Positions 34,624 through 46,869 of a DNA stretch of 64,000 bases are shown piece after piece (positions within the stretch are counted from its first letter, which is position 1; every line of letters starts with the position of its first letter). Where the stretch lies: NCBI GenBank assembly GCA_029204225.1, contig CM055108.1:17175125-17239124 (forward strand). Direction: 5' to 3'. The position numbers and the translations under genes are program-made. Below the pieces are notes generated by a model. That model searched no databases. It was not told the DNA's origin and saw only the letters and a program-made list of their open reading frames with translations. Source of the stretch: Diphasiastrum complanatum (lineage: Eukaryota > Streptophyta > Lycopodiopsida > Lycopodiales > Lycopodiaceae).

Positions 34624-35720
34624 TAAATCTTAAACTTAGACGTTCTAAGTTGAACCATTACAAATGATTGTTTGTAATAGTTAAACGTAAATAGTAAAAG
34701 GCCTAAGCATAAGGTTTTTCTAATCTGCATTACTTGTGGGCTTACAAAACACATGCCACAATAATGCCTATGTTCAGCTAACATAAGGGACAACATTATC
34801 CCCCTCTTTATTGGATTGGCGGTCCCACACCAATGGCGACTGCTCTTTGTCGGGCGTTTCATCGTAGGTCTCTTGGTTGAGAGTGACCTGGATGGTATGC
34901 AGCTCAATTGCCACCGTAGCTTGTTCATAAAGGGTCATGGCCCATAATAGTGGAGCATATTGGGAAGGAATCCATGTGTCTGCCAGATTTCCATCATCTC
35001 CACATGGAGAGCACTTGTCATGGTTGCGCGATAATAAAGGCATGCCACATTAAGATGGTCCATCTCGGTGATCAGTGGCTTATTGATATCCAAAATAATG
35101 GGTGGGAGTGAGTGATCCCAATGAGTCGTCAATGGTGCCAGAAATGCTATAAGGCCACAATTGTCTACAAAGTAACACACATCCCTACCTGGACAATTGA
35201 TATTGCTGGTAGAACTGGCTGCAATTAGAAATGAAATCTCGGCCCAAATCTTCTGTTTTGACATATTCATGAAGAAGAGACCAATAGATTTTGTTGTCCT
35301 TGAACTCAGGGGTGAATGGTTCATGCCACTTGATGGGGTAAAAATCTGGATTGACCACTACGTTGGTGCACTAAGGTAGCGTTGGAAGGTGGCATTACTT
35401 GAAATAAAGAGGGCTTTGCGCCAAGCTGGTTGTTGTGCAACTGCTTCAGCCTTGGCCTTATGTGTGCATCACTCCTTGAAATTTGGAATGGTATAGCAGC
35501 CGTGTTCTTCTTCTTTGGCATACTTTGCTTTGAACTTTGTGGATTGAATCATATCTCGACTTAGATTGTGGGGTGTCACACGACGTCGTGTAGGTGGTAC
35601 CATTGCGGGTGGTGGAGGGTTTGGAGATGAAAGTAGTTGGAAAAGTTTGGGTGGAAGGCGAGGAAAATGGGTGATCAAGAGGGATTCATGGGGAGTGGAA
35701 GGCGTATGAAGGGAGGATGG
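34624..35720 (-). pseudogene. unclassified ORF starting MVPPTRRRV, possibly same family as the coiled-coil ORF
   Basis: A single minus-strand frame from about 35600 down to 34925 reads MVPPTRRRVTPHNLSRDM, KAKYAKEEEHGCYTIPNF, PAWRKALFISSNATFQRYL, GMNHSPLSSRTTKSIGLF, KIWAEISFLIAASSTSN, ITEMDHLNVACLYYRATM and WQTHGFLPNMLHYYGP, with stops at about 35460 (TGA), 35370 (TAG) and 34940 (TGA). The continuity between stops suggests a once-real protein. It resembles N-terminal parts of plant retroelement- or transposon-associated proteins only in general style. It belongs to the locus split by the copia insertion at 35782. Confidence 0.55.
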
Positions 35721-35781
35721 TGGGGGGGGAAGAAATAGTAGAACGTGGGGGAGAGAGTGAATGAGATTGATGGGTAGTCCC

Positions 35782-36594
35782 TATTAAAATATCACTTCCA
35801 ACTTGATATACCTTGTAGATCTCAAGTTAATTGATCTTGATAGGATCTCACATGTGTGGAGTCTGTTCCTATGTGTGAAAGAATGTACATAAGTCACTTT
35901 TATAAAGTTATATTGATTTTAGCTTGATCTACACTAGTATGAAATTGACTTTTGAGTAGAATCTTGAAAATGGTCAAATTGGTCAAACTTTGTGTAAATA
36001 GATTGGCCTTCCATGTGATTGAGTTATTACTCACACATGTCAAGATACCATTCACACGTGTGGATAAGCTTCCAGAAGATCTGATAGGAATATTCCATTA
36101 GATCCTATTTTATAAGGAATATTCCTATAAATGTGGAAGACTAGCTTTTTGTTTTCTAGCCAAAGAGAATAGTCAACTTTGGGAAATGAGCACATATGGC
36201 TCCCATTGGTGGATCTGGATGACTAGGCACTCTTCACACATGTGAAGGCTTGCTGGACAGTACACAGCTCATGGACGTACCTGATCTATAAAGGGATCAA
36301 CCAAATGAATAACATTGGCAAATTCTAGTTTTGTTGTGATTTCCACATTTGTCTTGAGCTCTTATGAATGAAATGCATTTGTAAGCTAGTGTACTTTACT
36401 CTCTATAAACAGGCCGTACTGGTACTGCCTCCACACGTGTGAGGCAGCCCATCCATGTTTTTGATCATTTGATCCATTGCTCTTGCCTAAATCATAGTGT
36501 AAGGCATCTAGGTCAAGATCTAGCACCTAGAACTTGATAGATCTTATTGATTGATAGTACAATCATATTTGTCCTTTTTCTCTAAAAATTGACA
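35782..36594 (+). repeat. 5' LTR of element II
   Basis: Begins TATTAAAATATC (terminal TG changed to TA) and ends AAAAATTGACA. CACACGTGTG at 36053-36062 and 36432-36441, plus CATGTG variants. Possible TATA boxes TATAAAT at 36126-36132 or TATAAAGG at 36287-36294. Confidence 0.94.
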
Positions 36595-36607
36595 TGGCTT
36601 CAGAGCC
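36595..36607 (+). other. primer-binding site of element II
   Basis: TGGCTTCAGAGCC, two mismatches from TGGTATCAGAGCC, directly after the LTR terminus. Confidence 0.88.
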
Positions 36608-37167
36608 AAGTCTAAGAGTGATCTAAATGATTAATAGTACTTGTGAAATCATTGACTCGTTGTTTTTGAGTTCTAATTGAGAGTGGTAACATCATTGTTT
36701 CTGGTCAAGATCAATTTTTGGACTGCTGAAGTACTGTCCACACATGTGAAACTGTGCAACAACCTTCAAATTAACTTCCATTAGTGTTCTTGATCAAAAA
36801 GTGCATACTAGTCCAAAATTCAAGGTTTTTAGTGCATTGTCTAGATCTAGGTTCGATCTATTGAATGCTAATAATCAAATAGTGATTTGAGTCATTGAAG
36901 CAATTCATTTTGAAGAATTAGATCAGATCTTTAAGGATGATTTGTTCAGATCTTAAGTGTGTGTGAAATATCAAACCAAAATTGAACTAGAATCAATTTT
37001 TTCGAGGAGTGATTTGCCAGGATATTTGTAGTTGATCTATTATACCATCATCCAAGTTGAAATAGGATTGATTGGGCTGAGATCAGAAGCTTTTTGAAAG
37101 CTAGAAATCTATCTTAGATCACACTTTATCAAGAGCTCTTTGTGTATCTCATAGGCTTTCATTCACA

Positions 37168-38303
37168 ATGACATCCATGGGTAGATATATGTTAGAATCT
37201 AGTGAGAAACTAACCTCCACAAACTATTCCATTTGGAAAGTAGGAATGAAGTCACTACTAGTGGTTCATGATATCTTTGATATTGTCTTAGGAGTTGAGG
37301 AAGAGCCTCAAGCTCCCCAAGAACAACTAAAATACAAGAAGAGGGTTAGATTAGCCCTACATTGCTTGAAGTTAAATGTATGCAATGACCTCTTGAAGGA
37401 GGTGGCTTCTTGTACCACATCAAAAGAGGCTTGGGATTCACTAAAGAGCATTTATGAATCCAATAACACTTCAAGAGTGCTTATGCTAAGAAACTTGATC
37501 TTGCAAAGCATGAGGGGAAGTGGAGAAAATGGACAAAAGTATGTCCTTAGGATAAAATCCTTGAACAAAGAATTGGGATCTATAGGAGAGAAGATCCAAG
37601 ACAATGAACTAGTACAAGTAACTTTGAATGGATTAGGAGATGAGTTATCTAATCTAGTTCAATCTTTTGCTATTCAAGACCAACTTCCATCAGTTGAAAA
37701 ATTGCATAATGTTCTCGTGGTCGAGGAGAGTAGGCTTCTACACCTCAAAACAAGAATGGGTCCTTATCACTACATAATGGTGATGAGAAAACAAACTTCA
37801 CATCTAAAGGCAAAAAGAAGACTCATCATTTCAAGAAGATCCAAGGCAAGGAGGCCGAGGCAAAGGATGGAGGATCTACCTCCAAAGGAAAGCAAAAGAA
37901 CAAAGCAAAGTTAAAGTGTTTCTTTTGTGGGAAGAAAGGACACTTTGCTTCCAAATGCTATAAGAAGAAGAATGCAGAAGGGAGTGAAGATCAAGGCAAT
38001 CTTGCACAAGGGGAGGAGGAAGAGGATGGCTTCAACACATACTTGATGGTAGCATCTACACCAACATCAAGCCAAGAGACATGGTGGATTGATAGTGGGG
38101 CTAGTTCTCACATGTCATTCAACAAGCATTATTTTTCTTATCTACTTTCTTGTAATGATTCTAAGAAATCAATCTACACTGCTAGTGATCAAGAATGCAA
38201 GATACATGGCATAGGATCTATTCCATTATGCTTAGGATCATCTAAGAGGATAGATCTTGATAATGTTTTGTTTGTTCCATCCATTACAAAAAAACTTGCT
38301 TAG
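37168..38303 (+). pseudogene. copia gag and protease, element II
   Basis: Gag opens MTSMGRYMLESSEKLTSTNY and continues through the UBN2-type region to VVEESRLLHL. A frameshift at about 37745 diverts the frame; the correct one continues as a Lys-rich linker to the zinc knuckle CFFCGKKGHFASKC (about 37917-37958, intact) and the protease ETWWIDSGASSHMSF (38080s, catalytic Asp present). A run of seven A at about 38288 causes the next shift (ITKKLA and stop instead of ITKNLLSVGQ). The gag is clearly related to that at 31171. Confidence 0.92.
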
Positions 38304-39020
38304 TGTTGGTCAATTAATGGACAATGGACTAGATGTACATTTCAAGAATGGAGTGTATTCCATCTTCAAAAATGATAAGTGCATAGCTAGTGGCATTAAG
38401 CAAGGAAGGCTCTTTAAGTTGGATGCTAATGTGGCTATTAAAAGTGTGAATATGGTTAGGGAGGAGTTAACTCAAGTGGAGATTTGGCACAAAAGATTGG
38501 GCCATCCTAATCTTCAATCAATGGAATCCATGGCATCAAAGGAGCTAGCTCTCGGCCTACCAAAAGCTTTCAAGAAGTGTGGCAAAGTGTGTGAGGCATG
38601 TGGCCTTGCATAGTCACACAAGACTTCCTACAAAAGATTTTTAACAGGATCTACCTCACCTTTAGATCTTATCCATTCGGATGTACATACTTTTTCTCAT
38701 GAAAGTAATGGAGGTGCTTTATTGTATGTGACTTTTATAGATGATTGTACTAGATACACTTGGATTGAATTATTGCCCAAGAAAAGCCTTGTATATGAAG
38801 CTTTTGTAAAGTTTAAGTCTCGTGGAAAAGCAACTTAGTTCTCGCATTAAAGTTCTAAGATGTGATAATGGAGGAGAGTATATCTCCAACAAGATGAGAG
38901 ACTTTTGTGAGATCAATGGCATTAAGGGAGAGTCACTTGTCCTTACAAACCCCAACAAAATGGGGTGGCTGAGAGGAAAAATAGGAGTCTTTGTGAATGT
39001 GCAAAGTCTTTAAGACTTGA
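38257..39020 (+). pseudogene. copia integrase N-terminal region and core, element II
   Basis: NLLSVGQLMDNGLDV, then IWHKRLGHPNLQSMESM and CEACGLA, a TAG, and on through LIHSDVHTF and YVTFIDDCTRYTW. A shift near 38820 precedes IKVLRCDNGGEYISNKM; another near 38945 garbles the PQQNG motif, after which MAERKNRSLCECAKS is in the next frame. The D,D,E residues can all be identified across frames. Confidence 0.9.
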
Positions 39021-41108
39021 TGCATCTCTACCCATCACTTTTTTGGGGGAGGCCATAACTTGTGCTAATTACTTATGTAATAGGCTTCCTAGTAGTGCTA
39101 TTGGTGGGATCTCACCATTTCAAGATTTGTTTGGCAGTAAGCCCAATGTAAAAGATTTTAAAGTGCTTGGATGTATATGTTACGTCCACATTCCTTTGGA
39201 AACAAGAAGGAAAGAAGATGCAACTTCCTTCAAAGGAATATCTGTAGGCTATAGTGAAAATGGCAAAGGATATAGGATATTTGATCCTATTTCGAAGAAA
39301 GTAAAAGTTAGCAAGGATGTCTTGTTTGATGAATCTCAAAGTTACAAGTTGTTTCCAAATGCATCTAATCTCTTAGATGATGAAGATCTTGCAACACCCG
39401 AGGAGCCGCCTCTTGAAAATAATCTTTTGGAAGATCAAAATCAAGTTCCAAAGGAGCTGAGAAGATCCACAAGGAGCAAGGCTGAGCCTTCAAGGCTCAC
39501 ATACTTTGAGAAAGGGAAGCAAAGGGAAGACACATCTCCTTCTACCTCTTACTCTTTTCTAACCACAATGCTTGAAGAGCCATCATGTTATGAAGATGCA
39601 AGTAGATCACAAGTTTGGAGAGATGCAATGCAAGTAGAGTTTGATGCTTTGATAGATAATCAAACATGGAATCTTGCACACCTTCCATATGGGAAGAAGC
39701 CACTTGCATGCAAGTGGATCTATAGATTAAAGTACAATCAATATGGATCTATGAGTAAGTACAAAGGTAGATTGGTTGCTAAGGGGTTTCTTCAAACTAA
39801 AGGCATAGATTATGAAGAAACATTTGCTCTTGTAGCAAAGCTTGTAACCATTAGATTGACCATTTGTATTGCTACTTTATTCAAGTGGAATCTCTATCAA
39901 ATGGATGTGACAAATGCTTTTTTGAATGGCTATTTGGAGGAGGAAATATACATGTTGCAACCCGAGGGCTTCATCAAGGATGGTGAGGAGGACAAGCTTT
40001 GCCACTTAAGAGCCTGTATGGCTTGAAGCAAGGAGCTAGAGCTTGGTACTCTAGGTTGCATGATTTTCTCTACTCTCTTGGCTTTGTGATTAGCTCTTAT
40101 GGGCCTTCTTTGTACATCAAATGTAATGATGGAAAGATCATCATTTTAGTACTTTATGTTGATGATATCATTTTGACAGGAAAAGATGGTGAAGGCATAA
40201 GAAATGTTAAAGTTTCCTTGTCTAGTAAATTCAAGATGGTAGATCTAGGACTTCTTAAGTTCATACTTGGAATAGAATTTACTAGAGGTAGTGATTTTAC
40301 TTTTATAGGTCAATATAAGTATGCTACTTCCATTCTTGAAAGGTTTGGCATGAAAGGTAAGGGCATTGACACCCCTATGGAGCAAGTTTGTAAGGTTACT
40401 AATGGTTGTGATGAAGCATCATTTGAGGACATCACACTCTTTAGGAAGCTAATAGGCTCCTTAGTCTATTTGACAATCACTAGACCAAATTTGAGCTATA
40501 CTGTAAACAAGTTAAGTCAATATATGCAAGGTCCCTTGATGTAGTGCCAAGAGAGTGCTTAGACATGTCTCTTCTACTAGATTTTTTGGCATTCTCTATC
40601 AAGGATCTAGCTTGTACTTGAGAGCATTTTCGATTCAGATTTTGTAGGAGACAAGATGGATAGAAGATCCATAAGTGCATTTGTCACTTTTCTTTGTGGA
40701 GGAGTGATATCTTGGCTTTCCAAAAAGCAAGATACAATTTCTCTTTCCTCTTATGAAGCCCAGTATAAGGCATTGACTTCAACAACCAAAGAATTCCTAT
40801 GGCTAAGAAGACTTTTGGTGGAGCTTCAAGTGCTAAAGGCCGAGCAAGTCCCTTGCATCTATTGTGAAAATCAAGCTTCTCAACAAAATGCTACCAATCT
40901 GATCTTCCATGCTAGAACAAAGCATATTGAGATAGCTCATCACTTTGTGAGGGAAAAGGGGCAATCCAAGGAGGTTCAACTTCATCGTGTGCCTTCATCC
41001 AAGTGCATAGCTGATATCTTAACCAAACCTTTGGCTAAAGATTCATTTTTCAAGTTAAGAGATGCTCTTGGAGTTGTAGACAGATGTACATTAGACTTGC
41101 CAAGTTAG
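38965..41108 (+). pseudogene. copia integrase C-terminus, reverse transcriptase and RNase H, element II
   Basis: Open for 353 codons (38965-40026): CANYLCNRLPSSAIGG, GCICYVHIPLETRRKED, RRSTRSKAEPSRLTY, WRDAMQVEFDALIDNQTW, CKWIYRLKYNQYGSMSKY and WNLYQMDVTNAFLNG. A shift at about 40010 leads to KSLYGLKQGARAWYSRLHDF and the intact active site LVLYVDDIILTGK, LLKFILGIEFTRG and TITRPNLSYTVNKLSQY, with a stop at 40544. RNase H (40656-41108) contains ISWLSKKQDTISLSSYEAQY, YCENQASQQNATN and ADILTKPLAKDSF. The region around the first RNase H aspartate (FDSDFVGDKMDRRS) is readable in another frame. Confidence 0.93.
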
Positions 41109-41121
41109 AAGTGAGGAGGAG

Positions 41122-41967
41122 TGTAAAAATATCACTTCCAACTTGATGTACCTTGTAGATCTCAAGTTAATTGATTTTGATAGGATCTCACACGTGTGGA
41201 TTCTGTTCCCACGTGTGAAAGAATGTACGTAAGTCACTTTTATAAAGTTAGATTGATTTTATGATCTACACTAGTGTGAAATTGACCTTTGAGTAGAATC
41301 CTAAAAATGGTCAAATTGGTCAAACTTTGTGTAAATAGATTGGACTTCCATGTGAATGAGTTATTACTCACACATGTCAAGATACCATTCACACGTGTGG
41401 ATAAGATTCTAGAAGATAAGATAGGATGATTCCATTAGATCCTATTTTATAGGGAATATTCCTATAAATGTGGAAGACTAGCTATTTGTTTTCTAGCCAA
41501 AGAGAATAGTCAACTTTGGAAAATGAGCACATATGGCTCCCATTCGTGGATCTGGATGACTAGACACTCTTCACATGTGTGAAGGCTTGTTGGACAATAC
41601 ACAGCTTGTGGATGTACTTGATCTATAAAGGGATCAGCCAAATCAATAACAAGTTGATGTGACATTGGCAAATTCTAGTTTTGTTGTGATTTTCACATTT
41701 GTCTTGAGTTTTTATGAATGAAATGCATTTGTAAGCTAATGTACTTTACTCTCTGTATAGGCCGTACTGGTACTGTCCTCCACACGTGTGAGGCTGCCCA
41801 TCCATGTTTTTGATCATTTGATCCATTGCTCTTGCTTAAATCACAGTGTAAAGCATCTAGATCAAGATCTAGCACCTATAACTTGATAGATCTTTGGATT
41901 AAACAACCAATAACCCTTAATGATTGATAGTACAATCATATTTGTCTTTTTTCTCTAAAAATTGACA
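41122..41967 (+). repeat. 3' LTR of element II
   Basis: Begins TGTAAAAATATC after GTGAGGAGGAG and ends ATTGACA. CACACGTGTG at 41189-41198, 41390-41399 and 41781-41790, and CACGTGTG at 41210-41217. TATAAAT at 41463-41469. It is 33 bp longer than the 5' LTR, with small indels. Confidence 0.95.
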
Positions 41968-42860
41968 GTCCCTCCCTGACCTTGGTTATGGGGCTCTCCC
42001 CCATCCTGTGCACTAGCCGTCTGGGCTTGATTGTCCATTGATGTTGTAGTTGTGGAAGTGTCAAAAAATTTTGAACCTGTTTCGTCGTCGCCTTGATCAT
42101 CCTTTTGTGGTTGAGTTTCATGGAATTGTGGATGTTGAGAATAATCATGAGGGAGAATAGTCTGCCACTTCGTCAATTCTGTTTGCAGGCATTGGATTTG
42201 AGCGTTGAGTGCAGTCATTTGTGAAGATGTGCTTTGAAGTAGTTGCTGCGCTTCTGCCTGAACTGCTTTTAATTTTTGGCCCAAGTATGGTATGTGGAAA
42301 CTAGGAATACTGTGCCCTTAGGGATATGGATTAGAGCAAATTGCTGAAAGTCAAGCAACATGACTAGACCTGTCATAGTATCATGTAATTTATTATTTTA
42401 TGTGATTTCCACATCCAAGATGTTTTGAAGATGACTCAATTGGTTGTCCTTGTGATTGGCCTCTATCTGCATCTTCTCCAATTGAGTCTGCATTTCGGAC
42501 ATCTGATCGAATGTCAATTGCTCGTCTCGATGTGCACGTTCTGCCTGCTCCTCAGCTTGCTGGATGGCTACTTGCACATCAAGGATTTGTTGCTATAGAT
42601 AAATGTTTTCCTGGATGGAATTGCCTCAGTTGGTCTAATAGTCTGCTATGGATTGGGTGAGGTACTTTCTAGCGTCATGATTGGCCCATATAGCCTTTTG
42701 CACAGAAGGGGGGAGATCATCCCAAGGACCAATGTTAGGAAGAGGCTCAGCGACATCGAGATAATGTTGGGATGTAGCAGTGAAAGGAGGGATATAGGGT
42801 TTTGTGTATGTGGAAGAGCTCGGTTGGGAATAGGGCGGTGTTCCTCGACATCAAAGTCTC
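41968..42860 (-). pseudogene. proline-rich/coiled-coil ORF, copy 2 (split by element II)
   Basis: On the minus strand: DVAEPLPNIGPWDDLPPSVQ (about 42770), then after stops QQILDVQVAIQQAEEQAERA and MSEMQTQLEKMQIEANHK (heptad-like), IPKGTVFLVSTY, and an open stretch 42284-41955 with QKLKAVQAEAQQLLQSTSSQ, ALNAQIQCLQTELTKWQ, YSQHPQFHETQP and a Gly/Thr-rich tail. The blocks PNIGPWDDLP, IPKG, QKLKA and QFHETQP match PDIGLWEQLP, IPEG, QKLKA and QFHDSRP of copy 1. The frame runs into the GTCCC duplication, so element II interrupted it. The other side of the split is at 35781 and leftward. Confidence 0.65.
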
Positions 42861-43505
42861 TGACTTCGACATCTTCTCAAGGCAAGCTACGAAGTCTTCA
42901 ACTTCCACGTCATCGACTTCCTCGACATCAACTTCTCCAAAAGTCAATGTGATGTGCCAACTCCCAAAAGTCGATGTCATCAAATTGGTGGCTCACAAGT
43001 ACATTTGTCACAACTGGCCAAAGTCTCCAACTGAATCAGATATTGTCCGAATGCGACTGCTTAAAGCACATAGTGTCGTATTCTTTTTTGTAAACTACTC
43101 ATTAATCATTCTTTTAATTAGTTAGCCATGTGTATATATACATCGACTTATCAATTGCTTTAGTTAAGCTCCATGAACAACCAAAAGCTCCATTTTCTTT
43201 CTGCACGAATGTTCTATCAACTCACTTGTCGACCAGTTCGGTCAAGTCGAGCTTCAGAGCATAATTTCCTTGATATTCCTCTTTGTTATCACAAAGTATT
43301 GTTTCGCAAAGATTGCGACTCTACATGCATTCCAGACTATATATTTCTTTCACGAATGAATAACTTATGTTCCAATAATCTAAGTCATGCATGTCGTCTT
43401 GAATTCTTTTTTTCATTCATGTTCTGGTTATTCGTTGTTATTAAATTTTTCTTGTATGATTGATAGCTCCTGTCGATTTATCGTTCTAATGTACTTCACA
43501 TGGAA
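42861..43505. other. spacer with a possible promoter (TATATATA at 43133-43140)
   Basis: Starts with short repeats of TCGACTTCGACATC/TCTTCAACTTC type (about 42845-42930). A TATATATA on the plus strand followed by C-rich leader-like sequence could be the promoter part of an LTR, but no partner LTR, PBS or purine tract was found. Confidence 0.35.
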
Positions 43506-43509
43506 CACC

Positions 43510-44115
43510 AAACATTTTCTATGGTAAGAAAAGTCTTCGCAAACTTCTCAGGTTCCTTGTTTGCTTTTTCATGGAAATCTTCCAATGCTTTGATCTTCTC
43601 ATCAAATTGCAATTGCAACTTTTTCATATGTTTCTGCTAGTTTTTCCCGAGTTTCTCGAACTCATTGAGCATCATTTCTGAGTAGCATTGACATTCGTTG
43701 ATGCAATAGTGGTGGATGTCGTAGTGGTCTGCCCTGTTGTATAAGGCAACATACTGATATTCGGCTCATCATCTGAATCTTCATCCTCCTCCCGAATTGC
43801 ATCATCCATAGCGTTTTGCAAAATTGTGTACTCGTTGTGGCGTTTCAGCTCACGTTTGATCCTTTTAGGTAGACCTGACAAAAACCACATAATCATGATA
43901 TTTTCATTAATCAACTCAAGTCTGCACTCAGATCTGAGGCGTTTAATCCATTCAATGTAATCCCATACCATTTTTCGCTTTCCCATTTTAATTTTAATTA
44001 AAAGTAGAAAACGATTTTCCAAACTTGTGATGTACCTGTTAAGGCAATTGAAAATAACTTAAGTTTATCCTAGGAATAAATTTCTTCATAGACCACAAGA
44101 TTTAGAATAGATCTG
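43510..44115 (-). pseudogene. Ty3/gypsy-type gag fragment
   Basis: Minus-strand blocks in order: DKLKLFSIALTGTSQVW (about 44085-44035), then in the next frame KRKMVWDYIEWIKRLRSECR, IMWFLSGLPKRIKRELKRHN and LQNAMDDAIREEDEDSDDE (44022-43672), then MLNEFEKLGKN and HMKKLQLQFDEKIKALEDFH (43660-43560). This is the arrangement of the retrotransposon gag capsid domain (WDYIEWIKRL...FLSGLP) followed by a coiled-coil segment. Frames are broken between blocks. No protease or pol follows on the left. Confidence 0.7.
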
Positions 44116-44623
44116 AAGAAATCTAATTGGATCTATTAATCCATTAAATTTGGATAGATTCAAATGGGGTGCTCTCCTAACAATGATTGGATTGACTTCT
44201 TGAGGAGCACCTCCAAGGGCTGCCATCTTTACAAATTAGATCAAGCAGACAATGAGATTGGATCTAGATTTTCAATCAAGAACTATCTCAGATCAGATCT
44301 GCTAAATCTGTTCTACTTTGATGAGAATCGGATTTCTATATCGTGAAAAAGATTCTTAAGATCAACCGCTCGACACTTCTCTGAAACGAAAAAATTATCA
44401 GAATCAAAATCAAAATCATACTATGTCATATTAGCCAAAATTTGATAGAGACTTGATCTGGAAAATCAGAACCTAAAAATAGTACTAGCGAATGTTCTCT
44501 AGACAAAGATTTAGCAGTGTTATTTTTTGAAAAGAAACTCTCTAATCAAGTTTTTCTAACAAATTCTATGGAAATAACCTTTGTCAAACTCTCAGACTCG
44601 GTTTAGTCTCAAACCTTGCGCAA

Positions 44624-44824
44624 ATGATCCAGTCTATGCTGGATAAGACAAAAGAAATGGAGCAGCGCATCTCAGATATGAGATCTGAGAATACACTCAT
44701 TAGCCAGAAAGTGAATCAGCTGGACAAAGAATTGAAGATCGCCAAGCAACACGAAGCTAAGTCTGAAGTTGAATCAAACATAGATAAAGCTAGGATAGAA
44801 TTGGCGAAGGTTCTTGACACATAA
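44624..44824 (+). other. short coiled-coil ORF, unclassified
   Basis: 66 codons, MIQSMLDKTKEMEQRISDMR through IDKARIELAKVLDT, with regular hydrophobic spacing and many Lys/Glu, so a coiled coil is plausible. The frame stays open upstream to about 44600. There is no start context or neighbour that identifies it; it may be part of a retroelement gag on the plus strand. Confidence 0.35.
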
Positions 44825-45203
44825 AAACACAGTTTCTATAGTTTGGCGAGGGTAAAAATAGAGTTTTTTTATGATCTGGATAAAATGAATATTCCTCGAA
44901 CTTAAAAATAATAAACTACTACAAATAGAATAGTTTATTAACTCACTCTGAGAAACCTTCAATTTTTTGATATTATTCTTCTCCAACCTGGCAGTACATA
45001 GATCTGAATCACACCTATGCACAATGAATCGGACGAGTTTTTCTGTATTTTTAGGGTTTTGGTGATTTTTTGGTGATTTTTTTGATGTTTCTGGAAATCT
45101 GTTGGGAAGGATTGTTCGCCCTACAAATTCAAGATTACATGATCAAAACCGAAGGTACCTGCAACTCAATGAACATTTCCTAAAAGAGAAAAAGAATACA
45201 TCA

Positions 45204-46290
45204 GCTCTAATATCAATTTTTGTCTCCTTTTGACCAAAATCTAACAGATTTGACTGATTTTTTTTGCTCCTTTTGATATCTCAGATCCAGATGGACCTTA
45301 AGACTGGTGATCTAGCTTTTCCCTATTCCACAATCAAATTAGATTTTAAACAAGCAAATTCACTCATATCAGGCAAATTCACTCCCAAACTAACTTATGC
45401 CTAATGCAAGCTAACCATCCAACAAATATGTTGCAAACTGAAAAATTGGCGTAGATCCCTAGCAACGACACGGTGGATTTCTTTCCTTGCCTATCCTCAA
45501 CCCAAGATCTAATCAATCTAGCATCAAGGAGATGAAGTTAGTTGTCACGCGTAGGTTTGTTCCCATGAGAGCGATATCATATTTCAGATTTCAGCTTGAA
45601 TGGAAGATCTAGATCTAATCACTAACATCCATTAACCCGAAGTATTAACACTACATACATAATGAAGAAAACTTACTCTTTCTCTCTCACAAAAAGCATA
45701 AGAACATGTAATCCCAATAACAATAAGATCCAAAATTAACAAATGCAACAAAAGCATGAGAGATGGAGGAAAAAGATAGAGAGGAAAGACTTTCACAAAT
45801 CCATTCCATAAGAGAACCAATATGCTTGTATTGAAATGAGGATATGAACATGTGGAGCAAACTCGAGTTTGTCCCTTTTTATAGTACTATGCATGAAAGT
45901 CTGCCAACGAGCAGAATATAGTGACTTTTGTAAGGAGAGCAACAGGCTACCAATGTGCGTGACACTGATCGACTCACTCGAAACAAAGGGAAATATACAA
46001 ATACAAATGCTCACAACTCTTCCATCTTTGATTGTCATGTCATTTTTGTTGATTGAATGCTTTGAAGTCTGTGATTAGTAGTCGTTTGTCTAGGATCTTG
46101 TAAAATTCTCTGTCTATAGTTGTCACACTTTTGGTATGTAGTATTTTATGACTACAAATTCATTTTTCTCTCTCCTTTTGATCCAAAATTCAGATTTCTA
46201 GAAGGCAAACGACAATTCATTATCAGACGACTATTTTTCTTACATTAAAAGCATGAATTAAAAAGACCTCTACAAGTTAATTTTTGCTTC
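45204..46290 (-). repeat. LTR-like region on the minus strand
   Basis: GCTCTAATATCA (45204-45215) is the complement of TGATATTAGAGC, a degenerate initiator-Met PBS. To its right, where a minus-strand LTR should lie, CCTTTTTATA at 45874-45883 gives a TATAAAAAGG box on the minus strand. It would fit as the 5' LTR of the gag fragment at 43.5-44.1 kb, about 1.1 kb away. The outer end was not found. Confidence 0.45.
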
Positions 46291-46869
46291 TGAACTCAAA
46301 TTAACGTAAGCCAACAATTCATGATTAGATTTTTGAAGCACACAATTGCAATTATAAATTTATTAGCATTTGTTAGAAAAAAAATAGTTCCAAGCTTTTG
46401 AAATAATTCCTTCTTAAGACATCCAAACACTAAAATGATAACTTCAAGCAAAATAATCCATATCAACACTTCTAGATCTTTTGAGTCAACATAAAAACAT
46501 AAACTAAACTTAAATTCAATTTTTCTCATTTAATCATAGTGGTGATTTCTAAAGGCCTAACAATATAGTATTGTATTTTGCCTTTCACTAGTAGATGTTT
46601 TTTGAAGATATCTCACTAATACAACTTCACCTTGTCCTAATTTAATGAGGCATGGTCCTTTGTGGCTTACTATAGGATTTGTCCTTACTCAATTTTTTTT
46701 TTGTGTACATAATGAGTATAATGAGAAGCCAAATTTTTTAAACAACAACAAGAAAAATTTAAGAGAAAAAAATTTACGTTTATTTACCAACATGCATAAA
46801 CAAATAATGCATTAGTATCTTGTAGCTAAAACTAATTTGGCTCATTGACATGCTCTCCCAACAAACAAT
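46291..46869. other. AT-rich spacer, nothing recognised
   Basis: No ORF with recognisable motifs, no repeats noticed. Confidence 0.5.

Larger units (their letters stand above)
35782..41967 (+). mobile_element. complete copia element II with TSD GTCCC
   Basis: 6.19 kb element: 5' LTR 35782-36594, PBS 36595-36607, leader, gag, PR, IN, RT, RNase H, purine tract (41111-41121) and 3' LTR 41122-41967. GTCCC flanks it on both sides (35777-35781 and 41968-41972), so the borders are certain. Frameshifts and stops in gag, IN, RT and RNase H make it non-autonomous now. It is inserted in the proline-rich/coiled-coil locus. Confidence 0.95.

Noticed and set aside
42861-43505. Solo LTR with TATATATA promoter
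   Set aside because: No terminal dinucleotides, flanking duplication or homologous LTR found; kept as a low-confidence spacer note.
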